Assembly (NCBI GenBank): GCA_000381585.1
Contig: KB906739.1
Span: forward strand, 124,001 to 188,000
From: Acidobacteriaceae bacterium KBS 83
GTDB lineage: Bacteria > Acidobacteriota > Terriglobia > Terriglobales > Acidobacteriaceae
DNA: 64,000 nucleotides
Direction: 5' to 3'
Shown: positions 9,277 through 17,997 of the stretch, piece after piece
Numbering within the stretch: position 1 is the stretch's first letter
How the letters are laid out: every line of letters begins with the position of its first letter
Position numbers and translations under genes: made by a program
Notes under the pieces: generated by a model
Databases searched by the model: none
What the model was told of the DNA's origin: nothing
Seen by the model: only the letters and a program-made list of their open reading frames with translations

Positions 9277-9378
9277 GCTTACCTCTCTATGCTCTTTATC
9301 GATTCCACTCTCTAAGTGTCTGCCATAAGAGTAACATAGAGTGCTTTTTTGAGAACAGCTGATCACGGCATTACTGCG

Positions 9379-10983
9379 TCAATGAACTGCGATCTCGGTC
9401 TTGCCTCCCTCTCTCGGGTTGTTCTTGTCGAGCAGGAAAGTCAGCAGGACCATAATCGCGGAGGCCGCAGCCAGCGCAAAGTACACATCCACATAGCCCA
9501 GCGCCGACGTCTGGGCCTGGACGCTGCTGTAGATTTGGGCAGCTGCGCCGCCCGCCGCATTCGATGGCCCCAGTCGAGTAGCGGAAAGCGCCCCCGTGAG
9601 CGACTGCAATCGCTGTTGATAAGCAGGATCGCCAGGATGCAGGTGCTGAAGGAAGTTGTTCTGGTGAAAGGCTGTGCTCTCGGTGACGAATGCGCCGGTG
9701 AGAGAGATCATGATCGACCCGCCTATATTGCGCGCAAAGTTGATCAGCCCCGAAACCTGGTTGTTAAGCTCACGCGGTAGACCGAAGTATGCCGCCGTCG
9801 TGACCGAGATGAAAACAAACGGAATCGAAACGACCTGCACGATGCGCAACCACGTAGCAAAGCCAAAACTCATTCCCAGGTTCAGGCGGATCCCCGAGTA
9901 GAAGAACGCACAGGTATAGAGGATGAAGCCGAAGGCGATGATATTGCGCGCGGGAAAGCGCGAGACTGCCTGTCCGGCAATCGGGAACATGAAAAGCAAA
10001 ACCACACCGCCGCCGGAGAGCGCCAAACCTGCAATCGTAGCCGTATATCCGAGCAACTGCTGGGTAAACTGCGGCTGCAACACTGTCGACGCATTCAGGA
10101 TGCCGCCTGTAATCATCATTAAAAAGGAACATACGGCAAAATTTCGGTATTTGTAGAGCCGCATCGCCATGACCGGCTCCTTCGCACCCGCCATCTCCCA
10201 CCAAACAAGCGCGACGATCGAGATCGCGAACGTAATCGCATAGAACCGGATCCAGGACGATCCAAACCAGTCCCACTCCTCGCCCTTGTCCAAAAAGATC
10301 TCGAGCGCCCCCATGGAGATCACGAGCAAAGCCACTCCGACATAGTCCAATCGCCACAGATTGGCCCGGTCAGGTTTCAAATATGGAGGATCTTCCACCA
10401 ACCGTTGCACCAGGACGAGCGCGAGAAGTCCGATCGGAATGTTTATGTAAAAGATCCAGTGCCAACTGTAGTTGTCGGTCAGCCAGCCGCCAACCGTTGG
10501 GCCAATAGATGGCGCAAGCACGGCAACAATGCCGTAAAGCGAGAACGCCAGGCCGCGCTTGCTGGGCTCGAACGAGTCCGCCATGATGGCCTGCGCCATC
10601 GGTTGGAGTCCACCACCTCCAGCGCCCTGGATCACGCGGAAGAGCAGCAACAACCCAATGGAGGGAGCAAGCCCGCATAGAAAGGAGGCTGCGGTAAAGA
10701 TCACGATGCAGAGCAGGAAGAAGTTCTTGCGCCCAATCACGCTCGACGCCCATCCGCCCATCGGCAACACCACCGCGTTTGCCACGAGATACGTCGTCAA
10801 TACCCAGGTGCTTTGATCACGGCTTGCGCCAAGCCCGCCTGCAATGTATGGCAGCGCCACGTTCGCGATGGAGGTGTCGAGCACCTCCATGAAAGCAGCC
10901 ATCGCGACGGTCACCGCTATCACCCACGGATTCGTCTTCGGCTTCCATATCGCCGTCGGCACTGCTGCTGCCGCTGCTGCCAT
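9379..10983 (-). CDS. DHA2-family MFS multidrug exporter (EmrB/QacA type)
   Basis: About 534 residues from the ATG at 10983, with 14 predicted membrane helices. The first helix contains FMEVLDTSIANVALPYIAGG, the DHA2 signature with its membrane-embedded Asp. Motif A appears as GGWASSVIGRKNFF, and motif C is in GIVAVLAPSIGPTVGGWL. Such proteins export drugs or lipophilic compounds by proton antiport and often work with an EmrA-type adaptor, but none is adjacent. An in-frame TTG at 11031 would add 16 residues; AGGAG lies 12 bases before the chosen ATG. Confidence 0.92.
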   Translation of the reverse strand: MAAAAAAVPTAIWKPKTNPWVIAVTVAMAAFMEVLDTSIANVALPYIAGGLGASRDQSTWVLTTYLVANAVVLPMGGWASSVIGRKNFFLLCIVIFTAASFLCGLAPSIGLLLLFRVIQGAGGGGLQPMAQAIMADSFEPSKRGLAFSLYGIVAVLAPSIGPTVGGWLTDNYSWHWIFYINIPIGLLALVLVQRLVEDPPYLKPDRANLWRLDYVGVALLVISMGALEIFLDKGEEWDWFGSSWIRFYAITFAISIVALVWWEMAGAKEPVMAMRLYKYRNFAVCSFLMMITGGILNASTVLQPQFTQQLLGYTATIAGLALSGGGVVLLFMFPIAGQAVSRFPARNIIAFGFILYTCAFFYSGIRLNLGMSFGFATWLRIVQVVSIPFVFISVTTAAYFGLPRELNNQVSGLINFARNIGGSIMISLTGAFVTESTAFHQNNFLQHLHPGDPAYQQRLQSLTGALSATRLGPSNAAGGAAAQIYSSVQAQTSALGYVDVYFALAAASAIMVLLTFLLDKNNPREGGKTEIAVH

Positions 10984-11031
10984 ATCTCTGCTCAGCTCCT
11001 GCCGGATGGGCTCGTCGTAGCGCAAGAACAA

Positions 11032-11170
11032 GGCAGAGCGGCGCGACCAAGCCTCAGTTTATTTGCTGAATAGATGCAAAACCCGCGGCAGCCGACTCGC
11101 AGATTGAGAAATACAGCGTTACCGGTTTGAGTTTTGAACAATTGCTCGGCAATCGGGTAATTTTGCAGAA
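11032..11170 (-). other. Intergenic region upstream of the DHA2 exporter
   Basis: 139 bases separate the small protein ending at 11171 from the exporter. Nothing beyond short A/T-rich tracts was recognised, and no regulator gene is next to it. Confidence 0.3.
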
Positions 11171-11389
11171 TTACTTACCGTCGTCCAGCCTGCCGGCCCA
11201 ATGCAGGAAACGGATCAACTGTCCCTTCTCCTGCCAAACAAAACGGAAAAAGTCTCCGGCGCCGATGGTCTTGGCCTCGCGTCCGGAATACGTCTCGATA
11301 CGCCAGCGAAGATAGTCGCTACGCCATGGCCGAAAACGATTTCCACGCGTTGCATTCCAAAGAAACCGCAGCGCATTTCTCATTACCAT
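11171..11389 (-). CDS. Small basic protein of unknown function
   Basis: 72 residues, or 70 if the second in-frame ATG at 11383 is used; GGAG lies 4 bases before the first and 10 before the second. It is rich in Arg and aromatic residues, with the blocks LRFLWNATRGNRFRPWRSDY and LRWRIETYSG. There is no signal peptide or membrane helix. I recall similar short proteins in Terriglobia genomes, but no function is known to me. It lies between the flagellar block and the exporter on the same strand. Confidence 0.6.
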   Translation of the reverse strand: MVMRNALRFLWNATRGNRFRPWRSDYLRWRIETYSGREAKTIGAGDFFRFVWQEKGQLIRFLHWAGRLDDGK

Positions 11390-11461
11390 CGAACTCCGGC
11401 ATCAGTATAGATGTGCGGAGATGGTTTGGCTGGGTCCCGCGCTATCGCGTCAATCCATCCC

Positions 11462-12358
11462 TTACATGCGATCGAAAAGCGTTCCCTGCTTCTCCATCGC
11501 CACAATTACGGACTCAAGTGCCGACTGTTGGGTCTCGTTGGCAGAAAGCTTCGTCGCTAAGGTTGGGAAATCCGCCTGCAGCAGATTGGTCTGGTTCCCC
11601 ATCATTTGCGTCCGTTCCTGGGACGCATACGAGGAAGCAGACTGAAATCGATTGATCGCCCCGTCCAGTGAAGCGCGTTGTGTGCTGACCTGCGAAAGAG
11701 CGGCGCTCAACTGGGACGTCAACGCAGTAGTGGTTGCTATGTTGCCGGTCGAAAAGCCCTGAATGAGCCCATTCAAAGTGCCGAGAAGATCTGCGCCGGC
11801 AGCCGTGAATATTTGTTGGCCGGGCAGGTTGGTAGCGATCGATTGGCCGCCGGGCGTGCTCAGGTAATTCACAATATCGTCACCTGAATAGACCACGTTC
11901 GCGGGGCTGGTTGACGTATCCAGCTGAAAAGGCGCCTCAGTACTCTGACTTCCTGAAAATAGATAGTTGCCGCTGTATGTAGTGTTGGCCAGGCCGAGAA
12001 TTTCATCACGGATGCTTGTGAGCTCCGCTGCGACACTGGACTGATCGCTGGCGTTATTGGTGCCGTTGTTTCCGGCGGTGGCGACAGAAATGGCCTGGTT
12101 GATTTGATCGACGACAGATCCAAGCGTTGAATCGACAACCTGCATCCTGGCCGTTGTCGTGGCCGCGGTCTGCGTGAAAGTGCTATCGGCAAGAATCTGC
12201 GCCGAAAACTGTACGTTCTGGGCAGCCGCAACCGGATCGTCGCCTAATCCGTTAAACCGCAGGCCGCTGGAAAGCTGGCTCGCGAGCATCTGCTGCTGCT
12301 CCGTGCTCCTCGAAAGCGCGGCGGTCAGCTGTTGGATGTAGTTCGGATTGACATTCAT
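11462..12358 (-). CDS. flgL: Flagellar hook-filament junction protein FlgL
   Basis: The 298-residue protein forms the second junction layer (HAP3) between hook and filament. The flagellin-like N-terminal heptad region contains LASQLSSGLRFNGLGDDPVA, a hallmark of FlgL/flagellin D0-D1. The C-terminal helix begins near LSAALSQVSTQRASLDGAIN. YSGNYLFSGSQSTEAPF is the typical start of the FlgL variable domain. AGGAG lies 7 bases before the ATG. It is the last flagellar gene of the run, 16 bases after flgK. Confidence 0.95.
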   Translation of the reverse strand: MNVNPNYIQQLTAALSRSTEQQQMLASQLSSGLRFNGLGDDPVAAAQNVQFSAQILADSTFTQTAATTTARMQVVDSTLGSVVDQINQAISVATAGNNGTNNASDQSSVAAELTSIRDEILGLANTTYSGNYLFSGSQSTEAPFQLDTSTSPANVVYSGDDIVNYLSTPGGQSIATNLPGQQIFTAAGADLLGTLNGLIQGFSTGNIATTTALTSQLSAALSQVSTQRASLDGAINRFQSASSYASQERTQMMGNQTNLLQADFPTLATKLSANETQQSALESVIVAMEKQGTLFDRM

Positions 12359-12374
12359 CGTTCGTCTCCTAGAC

Positions 12375-13796
12375 CTAGACCGATACGGCGGTCTCCGTGC
12401 CCAGATTGATAGCGCTTGTGATCACCGAATTCAAGATGGTGAAAACCTTGGCAGCTGCCTGATAGGACTGTTCGTAGGTCTGCAAGAGCGCTGCCTGGTC
12501 ATTCATGTCCACGGAGGACAGCGCGCTTTGCTGCGATTGAAGTTGCGTAAGGGAGGCGCTTTGCGACGCTTGGGCAATCGTTGCCTCGCTGACCTTAGTT
12601 CCGATGCTACCTACCAACGCGGCATAGGACACATTTGGCGGTTGGCCACCAACTATACCGGCAGACGCCAAGGCCGCCAACGCAGTCGCATTTGAGCCAT
12701 CCTGCGATCCAGCTCCCGATGCGGACGCCGCCACTCCGTTAGGGTCATTCAGAACCACGGAAATGGCGTTCGCTGCTCCGTTGGCGCTTCCACCTAAGCC
12801 GAATATCGGCGCGCCGCTGATACCGTTCGCGTCGATTCCGCTTGCCTGCTGAGTGTTCACGGCAGTGCCCACGCCCCAGGCCAGCTGGTCGATCGATGTG
12901 AGGGCGCTCGGAATATCGGAGTCCCTCGCCTCCAGTGCACCTCCGATTAGTCCGCCGCCATTGCTCAGAGCGGAAGTCTGGTCTGCTCCGCCGAGTAGCA
13001 GGTGGGTTACGCCACCCGAGCCCTGTGTCTCGATGTCCACGCTTTTGCTTCCAGAGACCAGCACAGCGCCTGAAACCGTCGTGACGGTCAGGCCGTTGTT
13101 CTCATTCATGATCTGATGGATGCCGATCAGCTGTGACAACTGTTGGAGATCGTACTGTCTCTGATCTTCGAGTGTTCCTGCGTCGGCGCTCGGACTGCCT
13201 TCGCTGATCTTTGCATTCAAGCTGGCGATATCGCTCGTCAGTGCGTTTACTTGGCTTGTGGCAGAAGCAATCGTTGCATCCAAACCTGCCTGTTGCTGTT
13301 CAAGGCCGTTTGATACTTGGTTAAAAGTAGCAGCGAGGCTCCTCGCCGCGGAGAGCACAGCGGTTCTTAGGCTTGCGTTCGAAGGATCAGCAGCCAGCGA
13401 CGAGAAACTCTGAAAAAACGCGGCCATCTGTTGGCCGATGTCGGCAGCCCCGCTGCTCGTAGCGCCCTCCGTCGGCGTGATGGCGCCGGAAAAGAGCGAT
13501 TGCAGATCGTTAAGCGCAGCAAGCCGCTCCGCCGTGGCGGACTGTTCTTGGGTTTGCTGATCGACGCGTTGATTTAGCAGCCGATCACGCTGCGACACGC
13601 CTCCCTGAAATATAACGCCGCTACCGAGTGACTGGCCGCTAACCGTCACCGTATCGCGAGATCCCCATTCCACGTTCTCAGTTGTATAGCCAGGTGTATT
13701 CGCGTTCGCGATGTTGCTGGCTACCACCGAGATCGCTGACTGGTCCGCCGCCAGTGCGCCAGTCGCAATGTTCCAAGCTTGATTGAGAGAAGCCAT
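12375..13796 (-). CDS. flgK: Flagellar hook-associated protein FlgK
   Basis: The 473-residue HAP1 joins hook to FlgL. The N-terminus has the axial-protein motif ALAADQSAISVVASNIANAN followed by TPGYTTENVEW. The C-terminus has MNDQAALLQTYEQSYQAAAK ending in KVFTILNSVI, the standard FlgK/FlgE C-terminal rod helix. It is secreted by the flagellar type III apparatus, so no signal peptide is expected. It is followed by flgL and preceded by the FlgN-position gene. Confidence 0.95.
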   Translation of the reverse strand: MASLNQAWNIATGALAADQSAISVVASNIANANTPGYTTENVEWGSRDTVTVSGQSLGSGVIFQGGVSQRDRLLNQRVDQQTQEQSATAERLAALNDLQSLFSGAITPTEGATSSGAADIGQQMAAFFQSFSSLAADPSNASLRTAVLSAARSLAATFNQVSNGLEQQQAGLDATIASATSQVNALTSDIASLNAKISEGSPSADAGTLEDQRQYDLQQLSQLIGIHQIMNENNGLTVTTVSGAVLVSGSKSVDIETQGSGGVTHLLLGGADQTSALSNGGGLIGGALEARDSDIPSALTSIDQLAWGVGTAVNTQQASGIDANGISGAPIFGLGGSANGAANAISVVLNDPNGVAASASGAGSQDGSNATALAALASAGIVGGQPPNVSYAALVGSIGTKVSEATIAQASQSASLTQLQSQQSALSSVDMNDQAALLQTYEQSYQAAAKVFTILNSVITSAINLGTETAVSV

Positions 13797-13802
13797 GTTT
13801 GT

Positions 13803-14114
13803 TCAACGCCCGACGAAAATTTGATAGCCCTCAGCGAATAAATGTTGTCGCGGAATGAGCCCAATCACATTGAGGTTGGTGCGCGTCTGGCGAAGAAGCC
13901 GATCAAGTAGGAGCAGCTTCCACGAGAGGCGTGCGTATATAGCATTTGAAACCGAGAGCCGCAGCCCTTTGGCCTCCCAATCGCGACAGACGTGGGAAAG
14001 TTGCATGAGGATCTCCGCATCCATCCTCAAGAGTCCATCGATCGATTGGTCGATGGCCCGCTCAATCTCGACACAGCGCAGGAAAGATGGTTCCTCTATA
14101 TCGTCGGTCCTCAT
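13803..14114 (-). CDS. Small protein in the FlgN chaperone position
   Basis: This 103-residue, largely helical soluble protein starts 11 bases after flgM and ends 6 bases before flgK. In many flagellar operons flgM-flgN-flgK is the order, FlgN being the FlgK/FlgL export chaperone. Here the sequence, with EIERAIDQSIDGLLRMDAEI and YARLSWKLLLLDRLLRQTRT, is not clearly FlgN by eye and the position is the main evidence. A divergent FlgN or a FliT-like helper are both possible. Confidence 0.6.
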   Translation of the reverse strand: MRTDDIEEPSFLRCVEIERAIDQSIDGLLRMDAEILMQLSHVCRDWEAKGLRLSVSNAIYARLSWKLLLLDRLLRQTRTNLNVIGLIPRQHLFAEGYQIFVGR

Positions 14115-14125
14115 GAACCATCCTT

Positions 14126-14419
14126 CTAGCCGGCCAAATTGCGTAACATGGCATCTGCTACTTGCTGAGGAGCTACTTGGTAACTTCCGCTGGCAATCCG
14201 CTGTTGGAGGCTCGCGACGCGATCCATTCGGATCTCCGGCATCTGCATAGCTTGCGAGGCGACCTGGGCTGCCGGGCTGAGGTCGCTCGAGTCCCTCGCC
14301 GAACCCATACCGCCGCTGGCCGAAGGAAAGGCGTGACCGTCCGCCCGCGGCGGCAACGGCATTTCAATCCCGAGGTTCTCCGGACCCGGTCCGTATGTGG
14401 AGCGATCGCGTACGTTCAT
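14126..14419 (-). CDS. flgM: Anti-sigma-28 factor FlgM
   Basis: The 97-residue protein inhibits FliA (encoded at 19975) until the hook is complete and FlgM is exported. The C-terminal half RVASLQQRIASGSYQVAPQQ followed by VADAMLRNLAG matches the conserved FlgM helix that wraps the sigma factor. The N-terminal half is Gly/Pro/Ser-rich and probably disordered, as in known FlgM. It is followed closely by the FlgN-position gene and flgK. Confidence 0.88.
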   Translation of the reverse strand: MNVRDRSTYGPGPENLGIEMPLPPRADGHAFPSASGGMGSARDSSDLSPAAQVASQAMQMPEIRMDRVASLQQRIASGSYQVAPQQVADAMLRNLAG

Positions 14420-14439
14420 GGATGGACCTCCTCTACAAG

Positions 14440-14817
14440 CTATATCGGCTGTGACCCGAAAAGCTTGAGCTCGGTCCGGAAGCGTTCCTGGCGAACTTTC
14501 GCGGTACCGCCCGCACTCGACGCCCCGAGCTGGTTGAGAATCCTATCCGCGATGCCGAATCCGCCTCGTTCCGAAATCGCACGGGCTAGCGATTCGGAGG
14601 CAAAGCCTGACAAGGCGCCTCCACTCCCTGCGCCACTGCCGCTGTCACTGTCCTCTCCGGTAAGGCCGTCGCCCGTCTGCAGTGGTTTCAATAACTCAGC
14701 CATCAGACTAGCCTCGAACTCGTGTGCGCAACGCTCAAGCCTGGGATTTTTTTGATGCCCGGCTTCCGATGCACTCTGCGACGACAGCTCCTGCGGTCCC
14801 ACCCCGGCAAGTTGCAC
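14440..14817 (-). CDS. flgJ: Rod-binding protein, FlgJ N-terminal domain only
   Basis: 125 residues carrying the rod-binding domain (FEASLMAELLKPL and SGFASESLARAISERGGFGI), which caps the growing rod in the periplasm. The muramidase domain found in enterobacterial FlgJ is absent, as in many other phyla; another enzyme must open the cell wall. The GTG start shares a base with the TAG stop of flgI, indicating translational coupling. Confidence 0.85.
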   Translation of the reverse strand: MQLAGVGPQELSSQSASEAGHQKNPRLERCAHEFEASLMAELLKPLQTGDGLTGEDSDSGSGAGSGGALSGFASESLARAISERGGFGIADRILNQLGASSAGGTAKVRQERFRTELKLFGSQPI

Positions 14818-15950
14818 TAAAGCACCTCCAGCTCGGCCTCAAGTGCTCCGGCCTCTTTCATCGCCTGGAGGATCGAAATCACATCTCGCGCGCTAGCGCC
14901 GATCCCCTGCAGCTCCTGGACGAGATCGTCGACCGTCGCACCACGTTTCAGCATGATCTGATTGACCGGCTTGTCTTGCGCCTGGATCCGGGTCTCCTGC
15001 ACCGTTTGCGTCGTGCCATTGCTGAACGGTCCGGGCTGGGAAACAGCAACATCGCTGATGACGTTGACAACCAAACCGCCGTGAAGAATCGAAACAGGCT
15101 GCAATCGTACGTCACCACCAATCACCACCGTCCCGGTACGTTCATTCACCACCACCTTGGCGCGGGGGAAGGTTTCAATTTCAACCGCTTCCACGCGAGC
15201 CAGCAACGCCGGTAGGTCCTCTCCTTGTTGAGGGTGCAGGCCAATACGCCGGCTATCCGTGGCATGCGCAAGAGGACGTTTAAATTCGTTGTTAATTGCG
15301 TCGGCCATGCGTTCGGCAGTTCGAAAATCGGCATCATTGAGCAATATGGACAGTGATGGCAATCGCGATAAGTCCAGCGGTACCGCTCGCTCGACCATTG
15401 CGCCTCCAGGGATTCGCCCCGTCGTCGGATGGTTGACCACCTTCGCATTCCCGTTGGCCGCCGCCGCATACCCGCCCAGCACGAGCGGCCCCTGAGCCTG
15501 CGCGTAGATTCGTCCGTCTGGGCCATACAGCGGTGTCATCAGCAGAAGTCCGCCATTAAGGCTGCGAGCATCGCCTGCGGAAGAGACGGTAACATCGAGC
15601 TTGGTGCCCGGTTCGGCAAAGGGCGGCAGAGTAGCGGCAATGAAGACGCCCGCCATATTCTGTACCCGCAGCGTATTCGCACTGCCTGTGGTTGGGACGT
15701 TCACTCCCATACGCTGCAGCGTGGAGATGAGCGTCTGCGCTGGGAAGACCGTCTGCTGACTATCCCCGGTTCCGCTAAGACCTACCACGATCCCATATCC
15801 AATCAGCTGGTTATCACGAATGCCTTCGATAGTAGCGACATCCTTAATCCGAACTCGGTGAACTGTCGCTTCATGTATCAACTGAGCTGATGTACAAAGG
15901 GGCGCACAAACCAGAGACAACACGAGCAGCCCGCGACACGCCCCACTCAC
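14817..15950 (-). CDS. flgI: Flagellar P-ring protein FlgI
   Basis: FlgI forms the periplasmic bushing of the rod in didermic bacteria. The block RVRIKDVATIEGIRDNQLIG followed by YGIVVGLSGTGDS is diagnostic, as are LPPFAEPGTKLDV and VNERTGTVVIGGDVRL. The GTG at 15950 gives 377 residues, a normal length, and a good signal peptide (LLVLSLVCAPLCTSAQ). The frame stays open upstream to an ATG at 16031 and a start at 16049, but both lie inside flgH, which ends at 15970. No strong ribosome-binding site was found, so coupling to flgH is possible. Confidence 0.93.
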   Translation of the reverse strand: MSGACRGLLVLSLVCAPLCTSAQLIHEATVHRVRIKDVATIEGIRDNQLIGYGIVVGLSGTGDSQQTVFPAQTLISTLQRMGVNVPTTGSANTLRVQNMAGVFIAATLPPFAEPGTKLDVTVSSAGDARSLNGGLLLMTPLYGPDGRIYAQAQGPLVLGGYAAAANGNAKVVNHPTTGRIPGGAMVERAVPLDLSRLPSLSILLNDADFRTAERMADAINNEFKRPLAHATDSRRIGLHPQQGEDLPALLARVEAVEIETFPRAKVVVNERTGTVVIGGDVRLQPVSILHGGLVVNVISDVAVSQPGPFSNGTTQTVQETRIQAQDKPVNQIMLKRGATVDDLVQELQGIGASARDVISILQAMKEAGALEAELEVL

Positions 15951-15969
15951 CCGTAAGCTGCAGGAACGG

Positions 15970-16713
15970 TTAGAAAATGACCAAACGTTCCAAAAGGCGA
16001 ACCAACGGGTTTTGGCGGTAGGTGTAATCATTGATAATTCCCTTTCCAACTACTTCCAATTCAAGGTCGGTAACGGCGGTCGACAGTACTTGATTGTTGG
16101 CATTTACGTCGCTGGGCCGCACTAATCCACGTAGACGGATCATCTGTGTTTGCTGATTGAATGCCACCTGCCTCTCAGCCTCGATTACGAGAATCCCGTT
16201 GGGGAGTACGCTTACCACCTGGCCCCCAACCGTTGTATTCAAGGTCGAATTGGTGACGCTCTGGCCTTGCGCAGCGAGCGCACTGGCGGAATTTTGCGAT
16301 AACAGGTTTTGCAGGCTGTTGCTCGGAGAGAGCTTCGCGAAGAGTGAGGTAATCTGCGAATTCGCGCTGGAACTTCTCGAATTCTTGACCGAACCGTCCG
16401 TCGACGCAGAAAGTGCCTCCACTACCACAATGGAAATCAGGTCGTGGGCATGCATCGCGCGCACATCGGATGCAAGGCGAGTAAAAGCACCGTCGTCGCT
16501 CCAGATCGAGCCCGCCGTGTGCGGCTCAGTCTCGCTCTGTTGGCGAACCCTTGCGATGTAATCGGAAAGTGCACGATCAGTCGCCCCTTGGATCGTATTG
16601 TTCTTGTTCGAGCTCGGCGTCGATCGCGCATGCGCCGTGCCGCAAGCACCAAACAGCAGCGCGCCGACTAATAGCATGGGGCCCCGAGCCAATCGCCAGG
16701 AAGCACTCACCAT
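15970..16713 (-). CDS. flgH: Flagellar L-ring lipoprotein FlgH
   Basis: The 247-residue outer-membrane ring protein has a signal sequence ending in a lipobox-like LLFGAC (Cys24). The family blocks SIWSDDGAFTRLASDVRAMH and DLISIVVVEALSAS, then GNGILV-like NGILVIEAERQVAFNQQTQM and IRLRGLVRPSDVNANNQVLS, are clear. FlgH with FlgI forms the LP ring and implies an outer membrane. Its ATG overlaps the flgA stop by 7 bases. Confidence 0.93.
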   Translation of the reverse strand: MVSASWRLARGPMLLVGALLFGACGTAHARSTPSSNKNNTIQGATDRALSDYIARVRQQSETEPHTAGSIWSDDGAFTRLASDVRAMHAHDLISIVVVEALSASTDGSVKNSRSSSANSQITSLFAKLSPSNSLQNLLSQNSASALAAQGQSVTNSTLNTTVGGQVVSVLPNGILVIEAERQVAFNQQTQMIRLRGLVRPSDVNANNQVLSTAVTDLELEVVGKGIINDYTYRQNPLVRLLERLVIF

Positions 16714-17144
16714 CCTGGACCTGCCTTTCCGCTCAGGACTCCCGCTCGCGCATCAAGTACGGTCATTTCAACCAGTGCTCCAGTTACGGCCACACGCGCT
16801 CGTACACGAGCACCACATGTTCCGTTCTCGAGTGCCGTCGCTTCCAGCGACATCTCGGAAAGGCCATTGGTATTCCCACGAAGCAACACATGATCGCCTG
16901 CCCGCACACAAACCATTGGTCGCGGACGCTGCTTACCCTTTTCTGACGGTTGATCGGAACCGCGCATCGGTGTCAATCGCGGCGGCGCGGCCGGGTGGTT
17001 CGGATCCGCCACTACTTGCCAGTGAAGACCTGAGATCGGATCTGCTTGCTCGGCATCGCGTGCGACGTGCGCAGCCGATGCTCCAGCCGCGCTGACGCAA
17101 AAGAGCGTAAGGAGACAGACAACGATATTTACGAAGAGGGTCAT
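16707..17144 (-). CDS. flgA: P-ring assembly chaperone FlgA
   Basis: The 145-residue secreted protein has an N-terminal signal sequence (FVNIVVCLLTLFCVSAAGAS). Its C-terminal SAF-type half, CVRAGDHVLLRGNTNGLSEM followed by GARVRARVAVTGALVEMTVL, matches the end of FlgA, the periplasmic chaperone for FlgI polymerisation. It is shorter than typical FlgA (about 220 residues) because the N-terminal domain is reduced. Position between flgG and flgH supports the call. Confidence 0.8.
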   Translation of the reverse strand: MTLFVNIVVCLLTLFCVSAAGASAAHVARDAEQADPISGLHWQVVADPNHPAAPPRLTPMRGSDQPSEKGKQRPRPMVCVRAGDHVLLRGNTNGLSEMSLEATALENGTCGARVRARVAVTGALVEMTVLDARAGVLSGKAGPGW

Positions 17145-17162
17145 GATTGTTCCATCGCGAAA

Positions 17163-17951
17163 TCAGCGGGACATGTTATTCACTTGCGAGTACATGTCAT
17201 CGGCAGCCTTAATGACTTTGGAGTTGCTCTCATAGGCGCGCTGCGCGAGTACCATCTCGACAAACTCGCTGACCACATCGACGTTCGATCCTTCGAGATA
17301 TCCCTGCTGAACCTGCCCCAGTCCCTGTGTGCCTCCCGGGTTGTCTGTGACCGGATCACCGGAGGATAGAGTTGCGCGAAACAGGTTGCCTCCGATAGCT
17401 TCCAGACCACCCGGGTTGGCAAAGGTCGCCAGTTGCAGTTGTCCCAGCTGTTGTGGATTCTGCTGTCCCGGAAGAGTCGCGTTCACCTGGCCGTATTGGG
17501 TAATCGTTACGGCTGTTGCATTCGGTGGAATTGTGATCGAAGGCTGCAGTAGATCGCCCGCTGTGGTTACGACGGTTCCTTGGTTGTTGAGATGGAAACT
17601 TCCAGCGCGTGTGTAGGCGGTTGTCCCATCCGGCCGCTGTACTTGAAAAAAGCCGGCGCCTTCGATCGCAATGTCCAGCGGATTGTTCGTTTGGCTGAGG
17701 TCACCTTGGGTCATGATCACTTCCGTTGCCGCCGACTTCGTGCCCAAGCCAATCTGCAAGCCCGCTGAGACAGTTTGCGCGCTTTGCGCCGCTCCGGGGG
17801 TCACCATGTTTTGATAAAGCATGTCCTGAAACTGCAATCGCGTCTGACGAAAACCCGCGGTTGAAGAATTGGCGAGGTTATTTGCGATCGTGTCCAGGTT
17901 GAGTTGCTGCGCGCTCATGCCGCTCGCTGCCGTGTAGAGTGCTCGTATCAT
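17163..17951 (-). CDS. flgG: Flagellar distal rod protein FlgG
   Basis: 262 residues with MIRALYTAASGMSAQQLNLD at the N-terminus and the axial motif IANNLANSSTAGFRQTRLQF. The C-terminus YLEGSNVDVVSEFVEMVLAQ and RAYESNSKVIKAADDMYSQV is diagnostic of FlgG. It forms the distal rod that crosses the LP ring. It is 46 bases downstream of flgF, which is normal order. Confidence 0.97.
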   Translation of the reverse strand: MIRALYTAASGMSAQQLNLDTIANNLANSSTAGFRQTRLQFQDMLYQNMVTPGAAQSAQTVSAGLQIGLGTKSAATEVIMTQGDLSQTNNPLDIAIEGAGFFQVQRPDGTTAYTRAGSFHLNNQGTVVTTAGDLLQPSITIPPNATAVTITQYGQVNATLPGQQNPQQLGQLQLATFANPGGLEAIGGNLFRATLSSGDPVTDNPGGTQGLGQVQQGYLEGSNVDVVSEFVEMVLAQRAYESNSKVIKAADDMYSQVNNMSR

Positions 17952-17997
17952 TTCTAACTATCTCCGTCGGGATCTTCGATATTTCAGAAACGTCTGC

